A stretch of DNA of 12,801 nucleotides from Gammaproteobacteria bacterium (GTDB lineage Bacteria > Pseudomonadota > Gammaproteobacteria > Pseudomonadales > Pseudohongiellaceae), in contig DORE01000267.1 of assembly GCA_003514305.1 (NCBI GenBank), positions 1 through 12,801 of the forward strand. Reading direction: 5' to 3'. The notes under the pieces were generated by a model. The model had not been told where the DNA came from. It did no database searches and worked only from the letters and a program-made list of their open reading frames with translations. Position 1 is the stretch's first letter; each line of letters begins with the position of its first letter. Shown here one piece after another: positions 7,430 to 12,801 of this stretch. The translations under genes were made by a program, and so were the position numbers.

Positions 7430-7874
7430 CCATTTGCTCCCAGTTGCCATAGATTTCATCATTCCAGAAACTCTGAAAATAAGCGATAGCTGCCCACTTT
7501 TCTTTTTCCGAAAGCCGATCGGCAAAAGCCGGCATTTGTCCCCCAAGCGGGGCGCCTCCCTGGTTAATCACCTGAAGCAAAACCGTCAGTGGATGGTGCC
7601 AAGCGTGCGCTGAACCATTGAGCGGGGGCGGCGGAAAAGAACCGTCTCCAAGTCGCTGGCGCCAGTCAGCCGTGACACCCTGAGCCTCAGCACCATGGCA
7701 CTGAGCACACTGAATTTCGAAAACCTCGCTTCCAGCCTGAACCTGTTCGACCGAGTACCACCGATCGGCGGCGGATATTCCGTCACGGGCTTCACCCGAT
7801 CCTTGTGGCGGAGAACATCTTACTAGTGATGTCGCAACAGCTAGGGCAATGGCTGCCTTGAGCCTTTTCGCCAT
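7416..7874 (-). CDS. Exported monohaem cytochrome c, class I
   Basis: Small periplasmic electron carrier. The 152-residue product has an N-terminal export segment (about 1-20), the haem-attachment motif CAQCH at 56-60 and a probable distal ligand Met114 in GQMPAF, then a C-terminal helix EKEKWAAIAYFQSFW typical of class I cytochromes. Cys20 follows SLVR: this resembles a lipobox, but Arg at -1 is not normal for signal peptidase II, so membrane anchoring is uncertain. The ATG at 7874 has AAGGAAG (7883-7889) eight bases upstream, inside the end of sixA; sixA stops three bases before it. The final codons overlap the ChaN-type gene. Its redox partner is not evident here. Confidence 0.92.
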   Translation of the reverse strand: MAKRLKAAIALAVATSLVRCSPPQGSGEARDGISAADRWYSVEQVQAGSEVFEIQCAQCHGAEAQGVTADWRQRLGDGSFPPPPLNGSAHAWHHPLTVLLQVINQGGAPLGGQMPAFADRLSEKEKWAAIAYFQSFWNDEIYGNWEQMDGTD

Positions 7875-7877
7875 GAA

Positions 7878-8372
7878 TCAGACTTCCTTTTTCGGATAAT
7901 CAAAATAGACCAACTCGCCCAAAGTTTCCTGAATTTCCTCCCAATGCTGAACCGCGAATTGCAACTTAAGCAGCCCACAGGTTGGAATATGGTTGATTCG
8001 CGCATCACATATTCTGTTTGCAAACTCAGTGATCGCCGGGTTATGTCCCACAAACATTGCCGACCGACAGTGCTCGTTCATCAGCATAGCCTCTTTCAAG
8101 AACATGTTGGCACCGGAGAAGTAGAGCTCGGCATTACTCGCAACCTTATCCGCTGGAAAACCTATCTGATCAGCGATCATCTTCGCCGTAGTCTTGGCTC
8201 TCAGAGCGGGACTGGTAATGATACAATCGACCTTGTCGCCCCGCTTTAAAAATCGTGAGGCCATCTTCGAAACGTCCCGAATACCGCGACCGGCAAGTGG
8301 CCGCTCAAAGTCTTTTAGCTCGGGGTCATCCCGGCTGGATTTAGCGTGACGCAGAATATAAAGCGTTTTCAT
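7878..8372 (-). CDS. sixA: SixA-type phosphohistidine phosphatase
   Basis: Histidine-phosphatase-superfamily enzyme; E. coli SixA removes phosphate from phosphohistidine on NPr of the nitrogen PTS (earlier reported for ArcB). From ATG 8372 (164 residues) it shows the nucleophile motif LRHAKSS with His9, SPALRAKTTA with Arg58, and VGHNPA with His110, the complete catalytic set. A TTG immediately before the ATG is a less likely start. There is no signal peptide, so it is cytosolic. It is the first gene of the tight unit with cytochrome c and the ChaN-type protein, an unusual partner set. Its actual substrate is not deducible. Confidence 0.93.
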   Translation of the reverse strand: MKTLYILRHAKSSRDDPELKDFERPLAGRGIRDVSKMASRFLKRGDKVDCIITSPALRAKTTAKMIADQIGFPADKVASNAELYFSGANMFLKEAMLMNEHCRSAMFVGHNPAITEFANRICDARINHIPTCGLLKLQFAVQHWEEIQETLGELVYFDYPKKEV

Positions 8373-8433
8373 CAAACTTCAACAATATAAAAACAGGAGC
8401 ATCGGCACGATAAAAAAAGACAGCAATTACCGC

Positions 8434-8445
8434 TAAAACGTTTTA
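8434..8445. promoter_or_regulatory. Candidate LacI/GalR-type operator in the divergent sixA / DUF481 region
   Basis: TAAAACGTTTTA is a perfect 12-bp palindrome with the central CG and AAACGTTT core seen in many LacI/GalR-family sites. It lies 62 bases before the sixA start and 137 before the DUF481 start. One such palindrome is expected by chance in a few thousand bases, so location and core resemblance are the only support. No convincing -35/-10 pair was found in the 8373-8581 gap. Confidence 0.3.
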
Positions 8446-8581
8446 CCCGCATAGACATTCTACTCTAGCCTGCATGAGCGTCTAACGATTTAGCCGTTTG
8501 GACCGAAAACTAGTGGTAAATACCCCGATTACAGTAAGTTGGTTCTCCCTCCTACACGAGTTCGCAGGACAAGGACACGCA

Positions 8582-9322
8582 ATGACAACACAAAGATCTC
8601 TTTTTTTCCTCTTTGCCTGGATGATCGTTAGCAACGCCCTGGCTGCTCAGGAAGAAGAGACAACGCCGCTTAGAACTGAAGTGGAATTGGGCGCCGTGAA
8701 CACCAGCGGCAATACTGACGCGCAGAGCATCAATTTCCGTGGCGAAATCGGCTTGAGTCGTAAGCAGTGGGAATACGGCTTTCTCATGGATGGTCTGCGT
8801 TCGTCTCAGAACGGGGTTCTGGCCGCTCAACGCTTTTACTACGTGGGAAACGTAAACTATCAACTAAATGCAAACTCTTTCATTCAATCGAGAGTTGCTC
8901 ACGAAGATGATCGTTTCAGCGGCTATGACAGCCAATCAGATTTCACGCTTAGCTTCGGCCGCAATCTGTTGCGTAGCCGCCCAAACATGAATCTGACCTA
9001 CGAAGCTGGAATCGGCTACCGAATCAGCCAGATCAAGGAGCGTCTTAGCCGAGCCAATTTCAACGACTTTGATGAAGCCATGTTCAGATTGGCCGGAGAA
9101 TATGAATGGGATTTGTCCGAGTCTGCGCAATTCGAGCAAACCATGAGTCTTGAAACAGGTCTCGAAACGAGCATTATTCGATCTGAAAGCAGCATCGAAG
9201 CCCAAATACTTGATAACCTCGCTCTGAGGTTTTCAATTTTCGCTAAACATCAGACAGTTGTTCCCGCCGGACGCAAAAACACCGATACAGAAACTGCCGT
9301 CACTTTTGTCATGAATTTTTAG
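8582..9322 (+). CDS. DUF481 (YdiY-like) outer-membrane beta-barrel protein
   Basis: Predicted outer-membrane barrel of unknown function, 246 residues. ATG 8582 is chosen because AAGGA (8571-8575) lies six bases upstream and a signal peptide follows directly (RSLFFLFAWMIVSNALAAQ); the open frame extends back to 8498. The mature chain alternates polar and aromatic residues in amphipathic strands, begins with VELGAVNTSGNTD, the common DUF481 opening strand, has later strands such as YEAGIGYRIS, and ends in Phe (VTFVMNF), the classic C-terminal signal for BAM-mediated insertion. It is divergent from sixA and followed by the TPR gene 162 bases on. Confidence 0.9.
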   Translation: MTTQRSLFFLFAWMIVSNALAAQEEETTPLRTEVELGAVNTSGNTDAQSINFRGEIGLSRKQWEYGFLMDGLRSSQNGVLAAQRFYYVGNVNYQLNANSFIQSRVAHEDDRFSGYDSQSDFTLSFGRNLLRSRPNMNLTYEAGIGYRISQIKERLSRANFNDFDEAMFRLAGEYEWDLSESAQFEQTMSLETGLETSIIRSESSIEAQILDNLALRFSIFAKHQTVVPAGRKNTDTETAVTFVMNF

Positions 9323-9484
9323 TTTATCGTGCCTCGTCAGAGAGATTTAAGGCAAGTTCTTAAGCCTAAATGCCCTGCTGGAGCAATCCTGGCGAGCTGA
9401 AGATGAGCTGGCCATTACGCCCGAACTAGCAGCACAGCGCATTGTGGATTGTGCAAACGTCCGCAGAAGATTATTCTGCGAATC
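9323..9484 (+). other. Gap between DUF481 and TPR genes with an orphan open frame
   Basis: No promoter or terminator is convincing. One frame from 9351 to a stop at 9513-9515 is open for 54 codons and reads like protein, e.g. LLEQSWRAEDELAITPELAA, but has no ATG/GTG/TTG near its beginning and overlaps the TPR start. It could be the remnant 3' end of a lost gene or chance. Confidence 0.25.
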
Positions 9485-10054
9485 ATGGCCAAGTTTAAAA
9501 TCCCCACGCGTATAACGAGGTTGATCATCACGTTGTCGGTTGCTACCGCGGCAACTCTATATGCAGATCAAACCGACGAGAGATTGAACGGATTTTTTGA
9601 GCAATTGTTGTTGACCAATAATCCGGTTGCGCTGCGTGCGACAGAAAATCGGATATGGGAGATCTGGCTAGAACACGATAACGATGATGTTCAACAACTG
9701 CTGACACTGGGAATCGAGGCAATGAATCGTCGCCAATTCCCTGAAGCACTCCTGATATTTAACCAGATTATAGAGAATTTCCCAGATTTTGCGGAAGGCT
9801 GGAACAAACGCGCCACGCTATTCTATTTGGTCGGCAACACCGATGCCTCGATCGAAGACATCAAGAAGACTCTTGAGCTCGAGCCGCGCCATTTTGGAGC
9901 ACTATCTGGGCTAGGCCTCGTGTACTTGCAACAGGGAAAGCTCGCACTCGCCGAAGAGGCATTTGGACAAATTATCGCTATTCATCCAAATAATACTGCG
10001 GCACAGGAGAATCTGCGACGTGTAAGACTACAACGCAATCAGAATGTAATCTGA
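9485..10054 (+). CDS. Exported TPR-repeat protein
   Basis: A 189-residue protein with a basic N-region and hydrophobic segment (about 10-27, ending LYA) that looks like a signal peptide, followed by about three tetratricopeptide repeats (69-102, 103-136, 137-170). Typical TPR features are AEGWNKRATLFYLVGN, IKKTLELEP and GLGLVYLQQGKLALAEEAF, with Pro at repeat ends (NFPDF, LEPRH, IHPNN). It should act as a periplasmic protein-protein interaction module; partner unknown. ATG 9485 is preferred because it begins the signal peptide; a TTG at 9449 is also in frame, and neither has a strong ribosome site. A terminator follows 36 bases after the stop. Confidence 0.88.
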   Translation: MAKFKIPTRITRLIITLSVATAATLYADQTDERLNGFFEQLLLTNNPVALRATENRIWEIWLEHDNDDVQQLLTLGIEAMNRRQFPEALLIFNQIIENFPDFAEGWNKRATLFYLVGNTDASIEDIKKTLELEPRHFGALSGLGLVYLQQGKLALAEEAFGQIIAIHPNNTAAQENLRRVRLQRNQNVI

Positions 10055-10090
10055 AATATTAATGTGCCCTCACAAAAATCGAAGGCAACA

Positions 10091-10116
10091 AAAAAGGGTG
10101 CTTACGCACCCTTTTT
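10091..10116. terminator. Bidirectional intrinsic terminator
   Basis: A perfect 11-bp stem, AAAAAGGGTGC (10091-10101) pairing with GCACCCTTTTT (10106-10116), with a TTAC loop. The T run on the plus strand and the A run on the left arm (T run on the minus strand) make it work in both directions. It lies 36 bases after the TPR stop and 15 bases after the stop of the convergent lipoprotein gene. Confidence 0.92.
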
Positions 10117-10131
10117 GAGTACTCGGTCAGC

Positions 10132-10494
10132 CTACTGCGCCCGGGATCCGGTCACAGCGAACGCCCCGAAGTCACTGCCAAACTCACCAGAAACAGAATC
10201 TCCCTCGACGGAACCAGAGAAGTCTAGGACCAGAGTTTGGCCCTGCGCGTCCACTTCCGCGGAGAATGAGACTGAATTTCCATCATACATGACGCCATCA
10301 ATCGGCGCCTCGCCCAGCTGTTCTGAACCCATCATGCCAGTGCCATCTGCATTTAGAGTAAGTGTTGCAGGCAAAGCGCCAAGAGGCGTGTTCATTTCTA
10401 CATTCCACACTCCGACCGCCGGAGGCGTCGAAGCGGCGCAACCAACTAGTATTAGCAATGTGACCGCAAACCATCCGTTCATTATTTTCTTCAT
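10132..10494 (-). CDS. Small lipoprotein of unknown function
   Basis: 120 residues. The N-terminus MKKIMNGWFAVTLLILVGC is a type II signal peptide with lipobox LVGC and lipidation at Cys19; Ala at +2 suggests sorting to the outer membrane. The mature region is small, Gly/Ser/Asp-rich and predicted all-beta: repeated hairpins such as GVWNVEMNTPLG, ATLTLNADGTG, DGNSVSFSAEVDAQGQTL and GEFGSDFGAFAVTG resemble a minimal lipocalin- or immunoglobulin-like beta barrel. I do not recognise a named family. It is monocistronic, convergent with the TPR gene and sharing its terminator. The upstream gap (10495-10713) holds a possible distal promoter, TTGACT then GACAAT with 16-base spacing on the minus strand, overlapping the palindrome at 10659-10671. 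Confidence 0.85.
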   Translation of the reverse strand: MKKIMNGWFAVTLLILVGCAASTPPAVGVWNVEMNTPLGALPATLTLNADGTGMMGSEQLGEAPIDGVMYDGNSVSFSAEVDAQGQTLVLDFSGSVEGDSVSGEFGSDFGAFAVTGSRAQ

Positions 10495-10658
10495 ACTTTT
10501 CTACACCTTTTTGTAACGCATACACAGATTTACAACGAAAGCTTGGAGTCGCTCTACATAACAGATGGTGCGCATAACCCCACTCCTGCCTTCCGGAGCT
10601 GCTTTAATTGCGGCTAGAGATTTCCTATTGTCCTGTAAATCGCTCATCAGTCAACCAA

Positions 10659-10671
10659 AATGCGACGCATT
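10659..10671. promoter_or_regulatory. Perfect 13-bp inverted repeat upstream of the lipoprotein gene
   Basis: AATGCGACGCATT has two perfect 6-base arms around one central base. It lies immediately before a TTGACT -35-like box on the minus strand, 165 bases upstream of the lipoprotein gene and 43 bases beyond the end of the dehydrogenase gene. It may be an operator; chance is possible. Confidence 0.25.
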
Positions 10672-10713
10672 GTTTAGCTTGAGTGAAAATTCTCTTCTAA
10701 TTTCAAGATATAA

Positions 10714-11883
10714 TTACCATGCAAGTTCAAGTATCTCTCTCACATCAGCTGATGTGTCTATTGAGCGAGGATTTCTGCGGACCACCGGATGCGAATAAGC
10801 TCGCTCAGCGATTTCTTTCAGCTTGCTTTTGGGCACGCTCAATTGCTTTAGGCTGGTTGGTAAACCAAGTCGAGCTATTAGCGCCTTAACTACCTCATGA
10901 GCTTGTCCCGATTCCTCTCCCATCGCCGAAGCGATTGCTGAGCCTCTTTTACCAAGTATCTCAGCATTCCATGCAAGCACCGCAGGCAGCATCACGCACG
11001 AAGTATAGCCATGAGGTACACCGCACAGCGCACCAAGAATGTAGCCGATACCATGGCTGGCCCCATGAGGTACTGTTCCTAAGCCGCAACAAGCAAGCCA
11101 AACCGCTTGCTGATTCAAGTCAACTGCACTTACATCATCCTGAGAAACTTTAACGGCCGGCAAGGACTGGCTAAATATAGTCATAGATTGCAAAAAGTGA
11201 GCATCTAGATAGGCCGAGCTCTGCCCAGAACAGTACCCCTCTATCGCATGATCCAGGGAGCGGATCGCGGTTGAAAGCCAAAGCCATGAGGGTGTGTTAC
11301 TGGCTAACTTTGGGTCATAAACAATTGCTTGAGGGCAAAGACGAGGGCCCCTATAACCCTCCTTGCTGCCTGACCTGGTATTGAGCACTCCAGCAGAATT
11401 ACTGAATTCTGCACCGGAGAGCGTAGTTGGGATAGCGATCTGTCGAATCGTTTCAGGACTGGAGAAGAGACGAAAATCGTCATACTTCGGTCCCTTGTTG
11501 CCATTCCCTTGCTGCGCGTACTCAAGGATTTCTGATTCATCCCGCAGGCCCTGCCCAATAGCCAACTGAACAAATTTGCCAGCATCGATCACTGAGCCCC
11601 CGCCTACGCTGATGATGACATCAGCTTCACTCTCCCTTACTTGGTGAAGCAGCTCTAGCGCGTCTTCCCGGGGGGTATGTGATCTTATAGCGCTGTTAAA
11701 TCCTGCTATTTCCAAGGACAAGGCATGTTGTAAGGCACGTAGGTTCTGAGTCTTTTCGGCCAAGGTGCTGGAAGCCACAATCAACGGTCGCTTGTAGCCC
11801 AAGCTGCTCATGAGCCCCGGCAGAGCTTTCGTGCAAGATTCCCCGAAGAGAACTCGTTCAAGGGCAGAGTATTCATATTCCAT
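10714..11883 (-). CDS. Iron-containing alcohol dehydrogenase family protein (maleylacetate-reductase-like)
   Basis: NAD(P)-dependent oxidoreductase of the group III (Fe-ADH) superfamily, 389 residues from ATG 11883. A TTG at 11904 is in frame, but the ATG matches the usual family N-terminus (short strand then VLFG). Motifs: cofactor loop GGGSVIDAGK (94-103), IPTTLSGAEF (151-160), DHAIEGY with His212, and SHGIGYILGALCGVPHG with His277 and His291. The three metal histidines are present, but the position four residues before His212, normally the metal aspartate (DALTH), is Arg208. Maleylacetate reductases also depart from Asp there and need no metal, so this enzyme may be metal-independent or bind differently. 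It is cytosolic with no signal peptide. It is divergent from iorA-type genes 140 bases away, which suggests alcohol or oxo-acid metabolism. Substrate unknown. Confidence 0.88.
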   Translation of the reverse strand: MEYEYSALERVLFGESCTKALPGLMSSLGYKRPLIVASSTLAEKTQNLRALQHALSLEIAGFNSAIRSHTPREDALELLHQVRESEADVIISVGGGSVIDAGKFVQLAIGQGLRDESEILEYAQQGNGNKGPKYDDFRLFSSPETIRQIAIPTTLSGAEFSNSAGVLNTRSGSKEGYRGPRLCPQAIVYDPKLASNTPSWLWLSTAIRSLDHAIEGYCSGQSSAYLDAHFLQSMTIFSQSLPAVKVSQDDVSAVDLNQQAVWLACCGLGTVPHGASHGIGYILGALCGVPHGYTSCVMLPAVLAWNAEILGKRGSAIASAMGEESGQAHEVVKALIARLGLPTSLKQLSVPKSKLKEIAERAYSHPVVRRNPRSIDTSADVREILELAW

Positions 11884-11962
11884 AGTGTTTATTTTGGCGA
11901 CCAACGCGCGGCAGCTTGTTCAAGTATCATGAGTGTAAGCTGAGAAGCGTGGGGCTTGCACG

Positions 11963-11991
11963 TCGAAATAGTCTTGCGCGCACGCTACAAT
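11963..11991 (+). promoter_or_regulatory. Candidate sigma-70 promoter for the IorAB-type operon
   Basis: TCGAAA (11963-11968; 4 of 6 to the -35 consensus) and TACAAT (11986-11991; 5 of 6 to -10) are spaced 17 bases apart. Transcription would begin near 11998, giving a leader of about 25 bases to ATG 12024. It lies in the 140-base divergent region with the dehydrogenase gene. Confidence 0.4.
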
Positions 11992-12023
11992 TCATATTCA
12001 TCTTACAAAGGGAACGTCTGCGC

Positions 12024-12494
12024 ATGACCACGCTGAAAATCAACGACACCGATCACACCATTGATGTAGAACCGGAAATGCCCCTGCTGTGGGTCCTGCG
12101 AGACGAACTTGGCCTAACTGGGACTAAATTTGGTTGTGGCGTTGCCTCCTGCGGCGCATGCACGGTGCATGTAAATGGTAATCCCGTGCGAAGCTGCGTT
12201 ATGCCTATTTCGGCAGTAGAAGGTCAGGAAATCACCACAATCGAAGGGCTTGCCGAATCGTCACTTGCCTACTATGAACCGGGCAACCTTAATGCCATTC
12301 AGAAAGCCTGGATAGATCACCAAGTTCCCCAATGCGGCTACTGCCAGTCAGGCATGATTATGGCTGTATCATCCCTGCTTGCTGCAAATCCTAACCCGAG
12401 CGATGCTGAAATTGATGCGAGTATCAACAATGTTTGCCGCTGTGGCTCTTATCCACGAGTGCGCAAAGCGATTCGCGCAATCGCCAGCGCCTAA
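12024..12494 (+). CDS. [2Fe-2S] small subunit of a xanthine-oxidase-family enzyme, IorA/CoxS type
   Basis: Electron-transfer subunit that passes electrons from the molybdenum subunit through two [2Fe-2S] clusters. From ATG 12024 (156 residues) the N-terminal plant-ferredoxin-like domain has Cys38, Cys43, Cys46 and Cys58 (GCGVASCGACTVH then SC), and the C-terminal helical domain has Cys104, Cys107, Cys138 and Cys140 (CGYCQSGM and CRCG), all eight ligands intact. The frame extends back to 11916, but ATG 12024 begins exactly at the conserved domain and has AAAGGGA about ten bases upstream. There is no signal peptide; it probably crosses the membrane bound to the Tat-signal large subunit whose gene follows 17 bases later. 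The short two-subunit layout resembles isoquinoline 1-oxidoreductase; the true substrate, possibly an aldehyde, is not known. Confidence 0.95.
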   Translation: MTTLKINDTDHTIDVEPEMPLLWVLRDELGLTGTKFGCGVASCGACTVHVNGNPVRSCVMPISAVEGQEITTIEGLAESSLAYYEPGNLNAIQKAWIDHQVPQCGYCQSGMIMAVSSLLAANPNPSDAEIDASINNVCRCGSYPRVRKAIRAIASA

Positions 12495-12511
12495 GCTGCA
12501 GGAGCGCAAGC

Positions 12512-12801
12512 TTGAAAATATCAAGACGCAGATTCATCTTCTCATCAGCGATAGTGGGCGGCGGCCTAGCTATTGGTTATGCCGTCACGAGACCAAGTGG
12601 CCATAGACTAGCAAATAACACACTCGCCGAAGGCTCGGCCAAATATCTGACCTCGTTCTTGAAGATAGACTCTGCTAACCAAGTGACTGTCTATGTGAAT
12701 CATTCCGAGATGGGTCAGGGCAGCCACACCGCGTTGGCTATGATGGCTGCGGATGAACTGGATGCAGCCTGGGAGCAAGTCAAGATAGAGCAAGCACCGG
12801 C
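12512..12801 (+). CDS. Molybdopterin-binding large subunit, IorB type (5' part only)
   Basis: Start of a xanthine-dehydrogenase-family molybdenum subunit, cut by the window edge after 96 residues. The start is a TTG with AGGAG (12500-12504) seven bases upstream. The first residues, KISRRRFIFSSAIVGGG, are a Tat signal (twin Arg followed by a hydrophobic stretch), so the enzyme is exported folded with its cofactor to the periplasm. The following sequence, VTVYVNHSEMGQGSHTAL and then ADELDAAWEQVKIEQAP, is the conserved first domain of IorB-type proteins, including the MGQG motif. Family members run about 700-750 residues, so most of the gene lies to the right. With the upstream [2Fe-2S] gene it forms a two-gene operon; electrons likely go to a cytochrome or the quinone pool. 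Confidence 0.93.
   Translation, partial: MKISRRRFIFSSAIVGGGLAIGYAVTRPSGHRLANNTLAEGSAKYLTSFLKIDSANQVTVYVNHSEMGQGSHTALAMMAADELDAAWEQVKIEQAP

Noticed and set aside
9341..9368. AGGC/GCCT pairing after the DUF481 gene as a terminator
   Set aside because: The stem is only about four base pairs and no T tract follows.
1..12801. Search for CRISPR arrays, insertion sequences, toxin-antitoxin or phage-defence genes
   Set aside because: No regularly spaced repeats, transposase, integrase, nuclease or small paired toxin genes were seen; the content is metabolic and envelope-related.

Overview
The window looks like part of a gammaproteobacterial chromosome. The best clue is the minus-strand block nnr-tsaE-amiB at 1-3407. 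This is the gene order found upstream of mutL-miaA-hfq in Enterobacteria and Pseudomonadales. The outer-membrane and periplasmic gene content (DUF481 barrel, c-type cytochrome, lipoprotein, Tat substrate) confirms a Gram-negative cell. DUF4159, ChaN-type and IorAB-type genes beside these suggest an environmental, possibly marine, aerobic gammaproteobacterium; that is inference, as no phylogenetic marker is complete here.

Layout. (1) 1-3863, minus strand: a MarR-family regulator, bifunctional NAD(P)HX repair enzyme (nnr), tRNA t6A-modification ATPase (tsaE) and the periplasmic cell-wall amidase amiB, which runs off the left edge. They are closely spaced and probably co-transcribed. An 18-bp imperfect palindrome sits inside a candidate promoter upstream of the regulator, as expected for autoregulation. 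(2) 3864-4805: about 0.9 kb with no convincing intact gene. One frame (4133-4657) is broken by only two stops and may be a decayed gene. (3) 4806-5363, plus strand: a secreted orphan protein faintly like DUF2059. (4) 5568-8372, minus strand: sixA (phosphohistidine phosphatase), a short monoheme cytochrome c, a ChaN-type haem-binding-fold protein and, after a 105-base gap, an exported DUF4159 protein. The first three are nearly or actually overlapping. (5) 8582-10054, plus strand: a DUF481 outer-membrane barrel and an exported TPR protein, closed by a perfect hairpin terminator that also serves the convergent small lipoprotein at 10132-10494. (6) 10714-12801: an iron-containing-alcohol-dehydrogenase-family enzyme (minus) divergent from an IorA-type [2Fe-2S] subunit and a Tat-exported IorB-type molybdenum subunit (plus), which runs off the right edge.

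How they work together. Region 1 is housekeeping (metabolite repair, tRNA modification, cell separation). Region 4 looks like a small envelope/redox operon whose job is unknown. Region 6 could be an alcohol/aldehyde oxidation module, with a cytosolic dehydrogenase and a periplasmic molybdenum hydroxylase.

I see no CRISPR array, insertion sequence, tRNA or rRNA gene, phage gene or recognisable defence system. The least ordinary items are the dehydrogenase lacking the usual metal-binding aspartate, the sixA-cytochrome-ChaN operon, the MarR operator and the possibly decayed gene.
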